In this document: piece by piece, positions 16,453-25,300 of the stretch
How positions within the stretch are numbered: the first letter of the stretch is position 1
Layout of the letters: the number at the start of each line of letters is the position of its first letter
From: Verrucomicrobiales bacterium
GTDB lineage: Bacteria; Verrucomicrobiota; Verrucomicrobiia; Methylacidiphilales; JAAUTS01
Reading direction: 5' to 3'
Length of the DNA: 33,179 bases
Assembly: GCA_031265365.1 (NCBI GenBank)
Contig: JAISCS010000067.1
Coordinates: 1 to 33,179 of the forward strand
Translations under genes and position numbers: made by a program
The notes under the pieces: generated by a model
The model's database searches: none
The model's input: only the letters and a program-made list of their open reading frames with translations
What the model was told of the DNA's origin: nothing

Positions 16453-16458
16453 TAAGAT

Positions 16459-17604
16459 TTACTTCACCTCCCGCACCGGCACCAGCGCCACGCCCGCCGT
16501 GCCGCCCACCGTCGTGGTGTAGCTGATGAACTCGTCCTCCAGGCAAAACCTCGGCATCGCTTGCGTGTGAAAATTGCGCGCCGTCGTCGGCAACGGCGGC
16601 AGGTTCGTCGCAATCACCGTCACCCGCCCCGTCGCGCGATTGAGCAATCGCACGCTGTTCTCCGTCGGCGATGGCGCGCAGTTGGCCACCACTAGCCGCT
16701 CGTCGCGGCTCGCGTGGGCGAAGGACACTGTCGGCAATGACCAGACCTCGGCCACCGGCGGGTCGTCCACGCGGTCGGCGCGCGCGTTCGCCAGCGCCAC
16801 GCAACACACGCCGCGATGGTAACGCACAAACCAAATCCGCCGCCCGTCCGCGCTCCACCATTCGTGCCCGTCCAGGCCGGAGCCGCTGGCCGGCAGCACG
16901 GGGAACGCCCGCGCCCCGCGCCGGATGAGCCAGAGGCGGTTCTCCGGCGCCAGCGTCCCGCCGCTCAACGGATGCACTGCCGTGTCTTGCGCGATGAGTT
17001 GCAACTCGGCGTCAGCGGGGCAAAACTGCGCGTGATTATAACAGCGGTCGAACTTCTGCCACACGCGCGGCGGGGTGCCGTCGAGCGGGAAATCGCCGAC
17101 CAGCCAGTCCGTGCCGACCTCCGCGTCGAAATTCACCCGCTGGCCGTCGGCGGAAAACGTCAAGTGCGTCGCCACTCGCCACGGTCGCCGCCCGCGCGTC
17201 AAATCATCCGGCAGCCGGTTGACCAACTCCACCGTGGCGTCCGCGCCGGGGCCGCGCCGCCAGAGGTTGACCCCGCCGCACCAGAGCACCGCTCCCGTCG
17301 CCGCCTCCACCACCGGCGAGGCGTCGAGAAACTGCGTCTCAGGAAAATACCGCGTCGTGTGCGCCGCGAAATCCGCCACGCCCAGCGCCAGTCCCTCGTT
17401 ATGATTCCCCGCCGGCGGGAAGCCGCAGTAGAACCAATAATAACGCCCGCCGTCGCCAAAGCCGTCGTTGACGAAATAAAGCGGCTGCTGCCACGGCGCC
17501 GCTGACGAGGTCAGCACATAACTGGTCACCCCTGACCGCGGGTCGCGCCACGGCGTGAACAACGGCGACTGGTTGATATTCGAGGCGGACAATGGAAGGT
17601 TCAT
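16459..17604 (-). CDS. Oligogalacturonate lyase-like protein (PL22-type beta-propeller)
   Basis: The 381-residue product looks like a seven-bladed beta-propeller of the PL22 oligogalacturonate lyase type, enzymes that cut unsaturated digalacturonate inside the cell. Supporting features are repeated blade-like segments (LTFSADGQRVNF, ADAELQLIAQDTA, GRVTVIATNLPPLP), NHAQFCPAD, and the histidine-containing HEWWSADGRRIWFVR, the pattern seen around the metal site of Ogl proteins. Full catalytic residues could not be aligned, so activity is uncertain. The ATG at 17602-17604 is preferred over the one 13 codons upstream because a new divergent gene starts just beyond. No signal peptide is evident. 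It may be a pectin-related enzyme or another propeller protein. Confidence 0.6.
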   Translation of the reverse strand: MNLPLSASNINQSPLFTPWRDPRSGVTSYVLTSSAAPWQQPLYFVNDGFGDGGRYYWFYCGFPPAGNHNEGLALGVADFAAHTTRYFPETQFLDASPVVEAATGAVLWCGGVNLWRRGPGADATVELVNRLPDDLTRGRRPWRVATHLTFSADGQRVNFDAEVGTDWLVGDFPLDGTPPRVWQKFDRCYNHAQFCPADAELQLIAQDTAVHPLSGGTLAPENRLWLIRRGARAFPVLPASGSGLDGHEWWSADGRRIWFVRYHRGVCCVALANARADRVDDPPVAEVWSLPTVSFAHASRDERLVVANCAPSPTENSVRLLNRATGRVTVIATNLPPLPTTARNFHTQAMPRFCLEDEFISYTTTVGGTAGVALVPVREVK

Positions 17605-17620
17605 GCGAGCGAAAGATAGT

Positions 17621-18742
17621 ATGGCAAGCAACGGCAAGTTCAATTACAATTTGCCCAACGCCATGACCACCACGCCCTACCCGCTGCCATTCTTCAGCCC
17701 GGATAGTTTCTGGAACACCCCGCTCCCGCCGCGCGCCGCCGCCGACCATCACAGCGCGCGCTGGATGCAAACCCTGCGCGCCGCCCAGCCGTCGCGCCCC
17801 GGCCTGCACATTAACCTGAACGCCTGGACCATCCCCGTCTTCCACGCCGACGCCGCCACCCCGCGCCACCGCCTGTGCCCGAAGCTCCTGCGCTGCCACC
17901 TCTCCCAAGGCCATGTCAAAGCCAGCGAGCCGTATCTCAGCGCGACGCACCCCCTCGGCTTGCACGCGAGCGTGCGCGGCCACGCCATCCCCATCCCCGA
18001 CCGCGCCGCGCCCGACGGCGAGGCCGATGCCCACCTGAGCATCGTCGACCTGGGTACCCGCACCGCCTACGACCTCTGGCAATGCCGCCGCGACCGCGCT
18101 GGCCACTGGCACACCAACGCCGCCATCGCCTACCCGCTGGACGGCCCCGGCCTGTTCACCGTCAGCGGCCTCCACCGCGACGAGAGCGTGCACTTCCACG
18201 GCCCCTGCCGCGCCAGCGGCGTGCCCGCGCTGGCCGGCCTCATCATGCGCGAGGAAATCCGTGCCGGGCGCATCGCCCACAAACTCGCCTGGGCCTGCCC
18301 CGTGCCCGGCCTGCAACGCTACGTCTCCCCGCCCGCCGCGTGGACCGACGGCTGGTTACCCGGCGGCGTGCCGGAGGGCTGCACCTTGCGCCTCGACCCG
18401 GCGCTCGATTTGGCGCGTTTCGACCTGCGCCCCGCCGCGCTGACCATCGCCCGCGCGCTGCAAGAATACGGTGCGGTCCTGGTGGACTACGCCGGCGCGG
18501 TCACGCTCTACGGCGAACTCCTCACCCCGCACGGCCAGAGTTGGGCTGGGCGGCTGGGCGAGGAGGACTTGGCGGCGATCGGGCTGGAACACTATCACAT
18601 CCTCGCCACCGGCGCGCTGACCGAGGGCGGCTCGCATCCGGTCTATCATCAAGGCATGGCGCGATTGTTTTACGACTATATCGAACGGCACGGCACCGCC
18701 GGGTTGGAGCGGTTGGAACCGTGGCGCGGGGCGTATGTTTAG
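17621..18742 (+). CDS. Conserved-looking protein of unknown function, divergent from the PL22-like gene
   Basis: A 373-residue product (359 if the ATG at 17663 is used, which I find slightly more natural because it leaves room for a promoter). It is not a family I can name. Visible features are SPDSFWNTPLPPRAAADHHS near the start, several buried Trp/His-containing patches (HINLNAWTIPVF, AHLSIVDLGTRTAYDLWQCR), a VHFHGPCRASG loop, GLIMREEIRAGRIAHKLAWAC and ALTIARALQEYGAVLVDYAG. There is no clear signal peptide or membrane helix. It diverges from the PL22-like gene with starts only 16-58 bp apart, so shared regulation and a role in glycan handling are plausible but inferred. Confidence 0.7.
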   Translation: MASNGKFNYNLPNAMTTTPYPLPFFSPDSFWNTPLPPRAAADHHSARWMQTLRAAQPSRPGLHINLNAWTIPVFHADAATPRHRLCPKLLRCHLSQGHVKASEPYLSATHPLGLHASVRGHAIPIPDRAAPDGEADAHLSIVDLGTRTAYDLWQCRRDRAGHWHTNAAIAYPLDGPGLFTVSGLHRDESVHFHGPCRASGVPALAGLIMREEIRAGRIAHKLAWACPVPGLQRYVSPPAAWTDGWLPGGVPEGCTLRLDPALDLARFDLRPAALTIARALQEYGAVLVDYAGAVTLYGELLTPHGQSWAGRLGEEDLAAIGLEHYHILATGALTEGGSHPVYHQGMARLFYDYIERHGTAGLERLEPWRGAYV

Positions 18743-18744
18743 GA

Positions 18745-18895
18745 CATTTAACGCAAAGATATCGCGCCATTTGCCCCTTTGCGTCTTTGCGTTAAAAATG
18801 GTTCCATTATTTTTTACCAAGAGCACATGGAATTATTGGAGAAAGTTGACCTTGGCTAAACCGCCCTCCTCCAATTCCTCCATGTTCTCGTTGTA
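18745..18895. repeat. Two hairpin repeats between convergent genes
   Basis: At 18748-18799, TTAACGCAAAGATATCGCG and TTTGCGTCTTTGCGTTAAA pair (same family as 4614-4709). At about 18822-18895, GAGCACATGGAATTATTGGA pairs imperfectly with TCCAATTCCTCCATGTTCTC. The block lies between the 3' ends of the unknown gene and cysS, where bidirectional termination would be useful. Confidence 0.7.
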
Positions 18896-18906
18896 AAAGA
18901 TTCATA

Positions 18907-20331
18907 TTATTTCAACGGGGCGAGCTTGTAATCGTCCTTGGCGTCTTGCATGGCCCAGCCGAGGGCGGTCAGTCGCGCGCGATATTCATCGGCGAGTTGC
19001 CAGTTCTTTGTTTGCTTCGCGGCCCAGCGTTTGGCGGCAAGTTCTTGCACCCCGGCAGGGACGCTGACAATGGCGTCATCGTCAGCGGCGGGCAAGACCA
19101 GGCCGAGTGCGTTGATGATGCGTTGAAAGCCCAGCCAGGCCGCTGTTTTGTCGGCAAAATTTCCCGCGTCTTTCAAGGCGACGAATGTTTGCCCCAGCGC
19201 CTCGCTGACGTTGAGGTCGTTTTTCAACGCCTCCCACGCGGCGTGAAACGGGTTGTCCACTGACAGTGACGCGGCTTGGCTGACCAGTTGCTCATAAGAA
19301 ATTTCACCCGCGCCCGCTGACAGTGACGCCGCCGCCTTGGCGAGTTTTTTCAACGCCGCGCGCGCCGCTGACAGTGACTCCAGCGTGAAGTTCAGCGGTT
19401 GGCTGTATTTGCCGGCGAGCAGGACGTAGCGCGTTTCCATCGGCGTGCAACCTTTGTTGTTCAAATCCTCCAGCGTGAACAAATTCCCCTCGCTCTTGCT
19501 CATCTTGCGGTTCTCGACCAGCAAGTGCGCGGTGTGAAACCAGTGCGCGGCGAACTCCTTGCCCGTCGCCGCCTCGCTCTGCGCGATTTCGTTTTCGTGG
19601 TGCGGGAAAATCAAATCCACCCCGCCGCCGTGCAAGTCAAACGACTCGCCGAGATACCGCATGCTCATGCAACTGCACTCCAAGTGCCAGCCCGGCCGCC
19701 CCTCGCCCCACGGCGCGCACCACACATTCGCGCCGTCCTCCGGCTTGCGCGCTTTCCACAACGCGAAATCGGCCAGCGATTCGCGCTCGTATTCGTCGGA
19801 CAAATTCTTGCCGCTGCCGGTGCCGCCGGTGCTCAACTCGCGCTCCTTCACGCGCGAGAGCCGCCCGTATCGCGGAAACGACTCGATGCGGAAATACACC
19901 GATCCGTCCTCCGTGCGATAGGCGTGTTGCTTCATCAGCAGCGCCTCGACGAGCTTGATTTGCTGCGGGATGTGCGCGACCGCGCCCGGCTCGACGTGCG
20001 GTGGCAGCAGGTTCAGCGCGGCGCAATCGGCGCGAAACAGGCCGAGCCAGTGGCCGGTGAACTCGCCCAGCGTCTGCCCTTGCGCTTGCGACTGGCGGAT
20101 GGTCTTGTCGTCAACGTCGGTAATATTGCGAACGTGCTTGGTTTTCCAACCGGCGAGTTCCAGCGTGCGCCGCAACACGTCCTGCGCGACGAACGTGCGG
20201 AAATTCCCGATGTGCGCCGGCCCGTACACCGTCGGCCCGCAACAATAGAAGCGCACGGTCTCGCCGTCGGCGGCGCGGACGTTTTTCACGCTGCGGGTCA
20301 TGGTGTCGTGGAGGAGAATGTCTTGCGGCAT
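18907..20331 (-). CDS. cysS: Cysteine--tRNA ligase
   Basis: A class I cytoplasmic aminoacyl-tRNA synthetase of 474 residues that charges tRNA-Cys. The HIGH signature is AHIGNF (~39-44) and the KMSKS loop is exact at 276-280. Zinc-binding cysteines appear near the start (FYCCGPTVYGPAH) and at GWHLECSC (C219), with histidines in FPHHENE (244-245). The C-terminal anticodon region ends in KNWQLADEYRARLTALGW. The linker contains three SLS-type segments, each encoded by near-identical CACTGTCAGCG/CACTGTCAGTG DNA related to the window's iterated heptamer. The ATG at 20329-20331 matches the family start (MPQDILLHDTMTR). Confidence 0.97.
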   Translation of the reverse strand: MPQDILLHDTMTRSVKNVRAADGETVRFYCCGPTVYGPAHIGNFRTFVAQDVLRRTLELAGWKTKHVRNITDVDDKTIRQSQAQGQTLGEFTGHWLGLFRADCAALNLLPPHVEPGAVAHIPQQIKLVEALLMKQHAYRTEDGSVYFRIESFPRYGRLSRVKERELSTGGTGSGKNLSDEYERESLADFALWKARKPEDGANVWCAPWGEGRPGWHLECSCMSMRYLGESFDLHGGGVDLIFPHHENEIAQSEAATGKEFAAHWFHTAHLLVENRKMSKSEGNLFTLEDLNNKGCTPMETRYVLLAGKYSQPLNFTLESLSAARAALKKLAKAAASLSAGAGEISYEQLVSQAASLSVDNPFHAAWEALKNDLNVSEALGQTFVALKDAGNFADKTAAWLGFQRIINALGLVLPAADDDAIVSVPAGVQELAAKRWAAKQTKNWQLADEYRARLTALGWAMQDAKDDYKLAPLK

Positions 20332-20383
20332 AGGGTGTTTAAGCTAGGGCATGCGCCGCCAAAGCTCAATGCCAAAAAGGAAC

Positions 20384-20455
20384 TCGCGCCAAGACGCAAA
20401 GACGTTAAATTTTTTCGTTAAATTTCTTTGCGGCTTGGCGTCTTGGCGCGAGGGT
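20384..20455. repeat. Hairpin repeat downstream of DUF481 gene
   Basis: CTCGCGCCAAGACGCAAAGA near 20385 pairs with CTTGGCGTCTTGGCGCGAG ending near 20452, around an AT-rich loop. It fills the gap between the DUF481 stop and the cysS start on the minus strand. It belongs to the GACGCAAAG hairpin family. Confidence 0.8.
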
Positions 20456-20458
20456 GAC

Positions 20459-21331
20459 TTATTTCGCTCCCTTGCCGAATTTATAGACTAGCGCGCCGAT
20501 GGCGGAAAAATCGGCCTTCTGGCGATGGTCGGCGGGGGTGTTTTCGTATTGGTAACGGGCGCTCAGGCGCAGCGTGATGGTCTTGGTGACGGCGGTCTCG
20601 ATGCCGCCCTCAAGCAACCCCACCCAGTCGCCGGTGTTTTGCAAGTTGTCGAGGAAGGCGAACCGCTCGAACAATTTGGCGCTGTCGGTGAACTGCCAGT
20701 CGAACTCCTGCGCCAAGCGGCCGCGCACGCTGCTGGTGTTGGCATTGCCCTCCTGCCGTTCCCAGACATAGGCGGGGCCGCCCTCGACCAGCAGCGTGAC
20801 GGCGCTGTTCTTGACGAAATAATAGCCGAGGCCGGGGCTGGTGGTGTCGCGGAAGTCGAGGCCGCTGGCGCCGTCGTGCAGGAAGCTGCCGTTGACGAAC
20901 CAGTAGAAGTGGTCGGCGATGTTGTGGCGGTAGTTGACCTCGGTGAACAGACGCTCGGCGTCGAGATTGCCGTCGGTCTTGCCGTACTCGCCGGCGAGCT
21001 TGAAGACGAGCTGGTCGCCGTCGGTTTCGCGCACCGCCTGGAAGCCGGCGTTGCCGCGATAGGCGTTGATGTTGCCGGTGGCGTAGTTGCCGCCGGCGGA
21101 GACTTCCAATTGCCACGGGCTTTTCAACTTGGCGGAAACGGCACTGTCAGCGGCGGCGACAGTGGCGGGTTTCGGCGCATCTTTCAAGGCGGCGAGTTCC
21201 GCGACAAGGTCGGCGTTCTCGCGGCGGGCGGCCTCGAGTTCGGCGCGCAAGCGGACGATTTCAACGTCAGCGTCTTGCGCGCGGACCAGCGGCGCGCCGA
21301 GGATGAGCAGGATGCAGGCGAGGCGTTTCAT
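20459..21331 (-). CDS. DUF481-type outer-membrane beta-barrel protein with coiled coil
   Basis: The 290-residue product starts with a clear signal peptide ([19 protein letters not shown], cleavage near AQ-DADVE). A short coiled coil of ~45 residues ([24 protein letters not shown]) and an Ala/Pro linker follow. From ~residue 72 a beta-strand-rich region of DUF481 type begins ([64 protein letters not shown]). It is probably an outer-membrane barrel. Such coiled coil plus barrel layouts may anchor to the cell wall or oligomerise; function is not established. The ATG at 21329-21331 is chosen because it directly precedes the signal peptide. Confidence 0.85.
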   Translation of the reverse strand: MKRLACILLILGAPLVRAQDADVEIVRLRAELEAARRENADLVAELAALKDAPKPATVAAADSAVSAKLKSPWQLEVSAGGNYATGNINAYRGNAGFQAVRETDGDQLVFKLAGEYGKTDGNLDAERLFTEVNYRHNIADHFYWFVNGSFLHDGASGLDFRDTTSPGLGYYFVKNSAVTLLVEGGPAYVWERQEGNANTSSVRGRLAQEFDWQFTDSAKLFERFAFLDNLQNTGDWVGLLEGGIETAVTKTITLRLSARYQYENTPADHRQKADFSAIGALVYKFGKGAK

Positions 21332-21346
21332 AACGGGGGGAAATTT

Positions 21347-21416
21347 AACCACGAATGAACCCGGATGGACACTAATAAAAAAATTCGTGTTTATTCGTGT
21401 TCATTCGTGGTTTATA
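21347..21416. repeat. ACCACGAATGAAC hairpin repeat between divergent genes
   Basis: AACCACGAATGAACCCGGAT pairs with TTCGTGTTCATTCGTGGTTT around an AT-rich centre. A half copy of this family lies near 24350-24380. Here it sits between the divergent DUF481 and hisI starts, leaving only 10-15 bp on either side, so any promoters must overlap it. Confidence 0.8.
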
Positions 21417-21425
21417 TTGTGCCAC

Positions 21426-21893
21426 ATGACTGACTGGCAAAATATCTTCGCCGCGCGCGGGGACAAAAAACAACTGGAAGACGGCACCCTGCTGGCGCCG
21501 AAGTTTGACCAAAACGGGTTGATACCCGCCATCGCCACGGATTATGACAGCGGCGAGGCGCTGATGTTCGCCTACATGAACCGCGAGGCGCTGGCGCTGA
21601 CCATCAAGCTCGGCGAGGCGGTGTATTGGAGCCGCAGCCGCCAAGAAATCTGGCACAAGGGCGCGACCAGCGGCAACGTGCAGGTGGTCCGCGAACTCCG
21701 CATTGACTGCGACCAAGACGCCATTTGGCTGCGCGTCACGCAAAAAGGTTTCGGCAGCGCGTGCCACACCGGTTACCGTTCCTGCTTCTACCGCGCCATC
21801 CCGACCGGCGCTGCCGCTGCCGGCGGCGTGCAGCTGGTGTTCAAGGAGACGGAAAAATTGTTCGACCCTGGGACAGTGTACGGCAAAAAATGA
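21426..21893 (+). CDS. hisI: Phosphoribosyl-AMP cyclohydrolase
   Basis: A 155-residue enzyme for the third step of histidine synthesis: it opens the adenine ring of PR-AMP with water, using Zn2+. It has [22 protein letters not shown], the active-site block [18 protein letters not shown], the metal-binding [11 protein letters not shown] (DxDxD) and the conserved cysteines in [12 protein letters not shown]. No HisE (pyrophosphatase) domain is fused at the C-terminus. The ATG at 21426 gives the normal N-terminus; a longer frame extends back through repeat DNA and is rejected. It stands alone, not in a histidine operon. Confidence 0.96.
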   Translation: MTDWQNIFAARGDKKQLEDGTLLAPKFDQNGLIPAIATDYDSGEALMFAYMNREALALTIKLGEAVYWSRSRQEIWHKGATSGNVQVVRELRIDCDQDAIWLRVTQKGFGSACHTGYRSCFYRAIPTGAAAAGGVQLVFKETEKLFDPGTVYGKK

Positions 21894-22210
21894 ACCTATA
21901 TTTTACCATGAGAATTTTGGACAGGATTAACAAGATGGACAGGATTTTCAAAAAAACTATCCTGTGAATCCTGTAAATCCTGTCAGAAAAACTCCGTATC
22001 CCCGCGCGAATATCCCTGATAATAACCAGCGCTGGTAATACGACCGCATCCACGGGTAAAACGCTAGCACCCCGCCCATTCGCCCCTTAAAAATAGGTTC
22101 TATCCCATGAACAGTGGAATTGCCGTGGCGCGTGGTGGGCGCGTAATAATTCCCCCTCACGGAAGGGGAATGCGCTGGCGCAGAAGGCCGGGGCGGTGGG
22201 CCGGCCGCTG
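21894..22210. repeat. Intergenic repeat block between hisI and cstA
   Basis: At 21914-21985 a GGACAGGATT-type hairpin (GACAGGATTAACAAGATGGA against TCCTGTAAATCCTGTC) is present; half arms of the same family recur at 24398-24475. At 22096-22125 is GGTTCTATCCCATGAACAG, shared with the flank of palindrome copy 1 (4714-4740), followed by a reduced copy of the palindrome arm and tail (CCTCACGGAAGGGGAATGCG). No gene is seen. Confidence 0.7.
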
Positions 22211-24262
22211 TCAGCGCGGCAGAGCGACGTACTCGTCCTCCCTCAGCGGCAGCGACTGCCGGCCCGCCGCCAGCCGCCACCACACTCGCGCGCTGGCGGC
22301 GACAATGAGGATGACCAGCGCGAGGAACAACGCGGTGACGGCGGCGTTGATGTAATTGTTCACCATCAGCCGGTGCCAGGTGGCGGCCTGTTCCGTCGCG
22401 CCGCTGACGGCGAGCTGTTCGCCCAACTCCCGCGCCGCGCTCAGGAAACCGAGCCGACTGTCGGCGGCGAAGATTTTCATCCACCCCGCGCTCATCGTCA
22501 CCGCCAGCAACCACGTCAACGGCAGCGCCGTCACCCAGCAATAACGCGCCCGGCCCATTTTGAGCAAAACCGTCGTGCCCAGCGACAGCGCGATGACCGC
22601 CAGCAGTTGATTCGCCACGCCAAAAATCGGCCAGAACGAATTGATGCCGCCCAGCGGGTCAATCACGCCTTGGTACAAAAACCAACCCCACGCGGCCACG
22701 AACAGCGAACTCGCCAGCCAGTTCCCCGCCGCCGAGCCGGTGTGGCCCAGCGGTTTCCACACATGGCCCAGCAAATCCTGCGTCAAAAAGCGCCCCACCC
22801 GCGTCCCCGCGTCAATCGTCGTGAGGATGAACAGCGCCTCGAACATAATCGCGAAGTGATACCAAATCGCCACCGCCGTCGGATTGTTCACCAGCCGCGA
22901 GAACATTTGCGCCATGCCCACCGCGAATGTCGGCGCGCCGCCCGTGCGCCCAATCATCGTTTGCTCGCCGACGGCGGCGGCGAGGGCGCGCATCTGTTCC
23001 TCCGTCACCGGAAAACCCAGCGCCGTCACCTGCGCCACCACGTCGGCGGCGGCGCCCTTCATGTTAATCGCAAAGTATTCCCCCGGCGACATCACGCACG
23101 CGGCGATAAGCGCCATGACGCCGACCAGCATCTCCGTAATCATCGCGCCATAGCCCACCAGCCGCAGGTCGCATTTGCGCGCCAGCAGCTTCGGCGTCGT
23201 CCCCGACGCGATAATCGCGTGGAAACCGGAAATCGCCCCGCACGCGATGGTGATAAAACAAAACGGAAACACCGGCCCCGCGAACACCGGCCCGCTGCCG
23301 TCGATGAATTTCGTCACCGCCGGCATTTGCAGCGTCGGCGCAATCAGCACAATCGCCACCGCGAGAAACCCCACCGCGCCAATCTTCAAAAACGAGCTTA
23401 AATAATCCCGTGGCGCCAGCAACAACCACACCGGCAGCACCGACGCCAGCAAGCCGTAGCCCATGATGAGCCACGCCAGCGTCGTCCCTGACAAATGAAA
23501 CCACGCCTCCGCGCCCGTCCCTTGCAGCCACTTGCCGCCGACCACCGACAGCGCCAGCCCCGCGACCCCGGCGACGCTGATGGTCACCATGTTCGCCCAG
23601 CGGAACTTCATCGCCACGCCCATCACCAGCGCCAGCGGCACCGTCGCCGCGATGGTGAACAGACCCCACGAACTCTCCGCCAGCGCCTTGACCACGACCA
23701 GCCCCAGCACCGCGAGAATTATCACCATAATCGCCAGCACACTGACCAGCGTCACCGCCCCCGCGAAGGTCCCGACCTCCGCGCGCACCATCTCCCCCAG
23801 CGACCGCCCGCCGCGCCGAATGGAACAAAACAACACGATGGTATCATGCACCGCGCCGCCCAGCGTCGCCCCGATTAAAATCCACAACATCCCCGGCAAA
23901 AACCCGAACTGCGCCGCCAGCACCGGCCCCACCAGCGGCCCCGGCCCCGCGATGGCCGCGAAATGATGACCGAACACCACCCATTTGTTAGTCGGCACGA
24001 AGTCCCGGCCATCCTCGCGCGTCACCGCCGGCGTCGCCCGCCGCTCGTCAACGGTCAGCACTTTCGCCAGCAACCACGCCGAATGAAATCGATACGCCAG
24101 CGCGAACACGCACCCCGACGCCACGACCATCCACAGCGCGTTGACCTGTTCCCCGCGATTAAACGCCAACGTCGCCAGACACCCCAGCCCGACTAATCCC
24201 ACCAACAGCCACGCTGCCAGTGACCAACCTTTGTGTTTGCGCGTTCTTCCACCGTCATTCAT
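22211..24262 (-). CDS. cstA: Carbon starvation protein CstA family transporter
   Basis: A 683-residue inner-membrane transporter of the CstA/BtsT family, known for pyruvate or peptide uptake during carbon starvation. It has about 16 to 18 hydrophobic helices and the family signatures FGHHFAAIAGPGPLVGPVLAAQFG, GAVHDTIVLFCSIRRGGRSLGE, CGAISGFHAIIASGTTPK and FEALFILTTIDAGTRVGRF. The start ATG at 24260-24262 (MNDGGRTRKHKGWSLAAW) places the first helix correctly. An upstream in-frame ATG at 24412 reads through intergenic repeats and is rejected. The substrate (pyruvate or peptides) cannot be told. Confidence 0.93.
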   Translation of the reverse strand: MNDGGRTRKHKGWSLAAWLLVGLVGLGCLATLAFNRGEQVNALWMVVASGCVFALAYRFHSAWLLAKVLTVDERRATPAVTREDGRDFVPTNKWVVFGHHFAAIAGPGPLVGPVLAAQFGFLPGMLWILIGATLGGAVHDTIVLFCSIRRGGRSLGEMVRAEVGTFAGAVTLVSVLAIMVIILAVLGLVVVKALAESSWGLFTIAATVPLALVMGVAMKFRWANMVTISVAGVAGLALSVVGGKWLQGTGAEAWFHLSGTTLAWLIMGYGLLASVLPVWLLLAPRDYLSSFLKIGAVGFLAVAIVLIAPTLQMPAVTKFIDGSGPVFAGPVFPFCFITIACGAISGFHAIIASGTTPKLLARKCDLRLVGYGAMITEMLVGVMALIAACVMSPGEYFAINMKGAAADVVAQVTALGFPVTEEQMRALAAAVGEQTMIGRTGGAPTFAVGMAQMFSRLVNNPTAVAIWYHFAIMFEALFILTTIDAGTRVGRFLTQDLLGHVWKPLGHTGSAAGNWLASSLFVAAWGWFLYQGVIDPLGGINSFWPIFGVANQLLAVIALSLGTTVLLKMGRARYCWVTALPLTWLLAVTMSAGWMKIFAADSRLGFLSAARELGEQLAVSGATEQAATWHRLMVNNYINAAVTALFLALVILIVAASARVWWRLAAGRQSLPLREDEYVALPR

Positions 24263-24309
24263 GAAACCAAACCATAGCGTGTCAACGTCAAAAGACAATC
24301 CCGTCCGTA

Positions 24310-24475
24310 TTTTGTTGTTCGCGCGGAGCCGCTGAGACGCGGAGTTTTTAACCACGAATGAACACGAATGGACACCAATGAAAAGGGGTTCATTTTTTCT
24401 GACAGGATTCACAGGATGATTTTTTTGAGAGGGAAAGCATTTTTTTGAAAATCCTGTTCATCTTGTTAATGCCTC
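24310..24475. repeat. Composite of half-hairpin repeats upstream of cstA
   Basis: Three repeat families meet here in sequence: a TTCGCGCGGAGCCGCTGAGA arm (as at 16370), an ACCACGAATGAACACGAATG arm (as at 21347), and a TCTGACAGGATTCACAGGAT / AAAATCCTGTTCATCTTGTT pair (as at 21914). The first two have no partner arm, which suggests truncation by later insertions. The stretch is the 5' region of cstA. Confidence 0.7.
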
Positions 24476-25197
24476 CGCTGGATTTTCCTCCACGCTATCC
24501 CCCTGCAAGTAAATCAGCGAAAGCGCCAACTGCGCGGGCACCATGTTTCTGTTCAGCAGCAGCGGCGTACCACTTTACCGACTCGGCCATGTCTTGTTTC
24601 ACACCCTGACCGTTGCGATACAAATACCCCAAATACAATTGCGCCGGCGCAAATCCCGCCCCAGCCACCGGACGAAATTCCTTTGCCGCCAGTTGATAAT
24701 CCTGTGGCACGCCCTTCTCGCTGAAATACTGATATCCCTTATTATGATAATTTATCATAACATTGGCCGAGTACTCCGTCATCCTGAGCGCAGCCCTGAA
24801 GGGGCGCAGTCGAAGGAGCGGCCCAGCACGGACCAACAGGCTGATGACGACCAATCCGCTGACGTTCACCTAACCGCTCCTGCGACTACGCACCTACGGC
24901 GCTACGCTCAGGATGACGGGGTACTCTGCCATTGTCATAATGAAATGCTATAAATTGCGCGACGAGTTTTTCCTGCTTGACCCGTTGCTGATAGTGCGCG
25001 ACCGCCTCCGTAAATCCGCCAATCAATTCCACGCCGCGTTCCCGCATGGTTTGAAGCAGCGAAGGCGCGGGGCGGTTCCTATCCTCGTCCTGCGATTGGT
25101 CCACCGCCGCTGGCGGCTGCTGGTCAACCGGCTCCGCCATGGTCCAAGTGGCCAATCCCAAACAACCGAGTAGTCCCAAACATCGCCATAAATTCAT
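24458..25197 (-). pseudogene. Sel1-repeat secreted protein, broken by a hairpin element and a frameshift
   Basis: Read on the minus strand, the gene begins at 25197 with a signal peptide (MNLWRCLGLLGCLGLATWTMA) and a Gln/Pro-rich linker. It stays open to HYQQRVKQEKLVAQFIAFHY, where a ~190-bp hairpin element (24752-24942) interrupts it. Past the element it resumes with Sel1-type sequence (YFSEKGVPQDYQLAAKEF, LYLGYLYRNGQGVKQDMAES). Near 24533-24540 a one-base shift occurs: the in-frame reading ends AVGAFADLLAGG-stop, but the next frame gives AQLALSLIYLQGDSVEENPA, a proper continuation of the Sel1 repeat, and stops at 24458-24460. With two independent lesions the gene is almost surely dead. Sel1 repeats normally form alpha/alpha solenoids for protein contacts. 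Confidence 0.8.
24752..24942. mobile_element. MITE-like hairpin element inserted in the Sel1 gene
   Basis: The two ends are imperfect inverted repeats of about 43 bp. The left end reads TTATCATAACATTGGCCGAG onward through CGTCATCCTGAGCG, and the reverse complement of the right end reads TCATTATGACAATGGCAGAG and the same continuation, with a few mismatches. The ~100-bp middle has no ORF and contains one copy of the heptamer CGCTGAC. It has the form of a non-autonomous hairpin element. Its exact borders and any target duplication need comparison with an intact allele. Confidence 0.7.
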
Positions 25198-25300
25198 GCC
25201 CTATATTTACCATGTTTTCACCCGTCATCCAGCCAATATGTGTTTCGCGTTTGCCAAGAGAAAACTTGAACACCCACCGCTTTCGCCTACGCTAACGGCT

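Noticed and set aside
22211-24412. Longer CstA start at 24412
   Set aside because: The added 50 residues are encoded by intergenic hairpin repeats shared with other loci, so they are not part of the protein.
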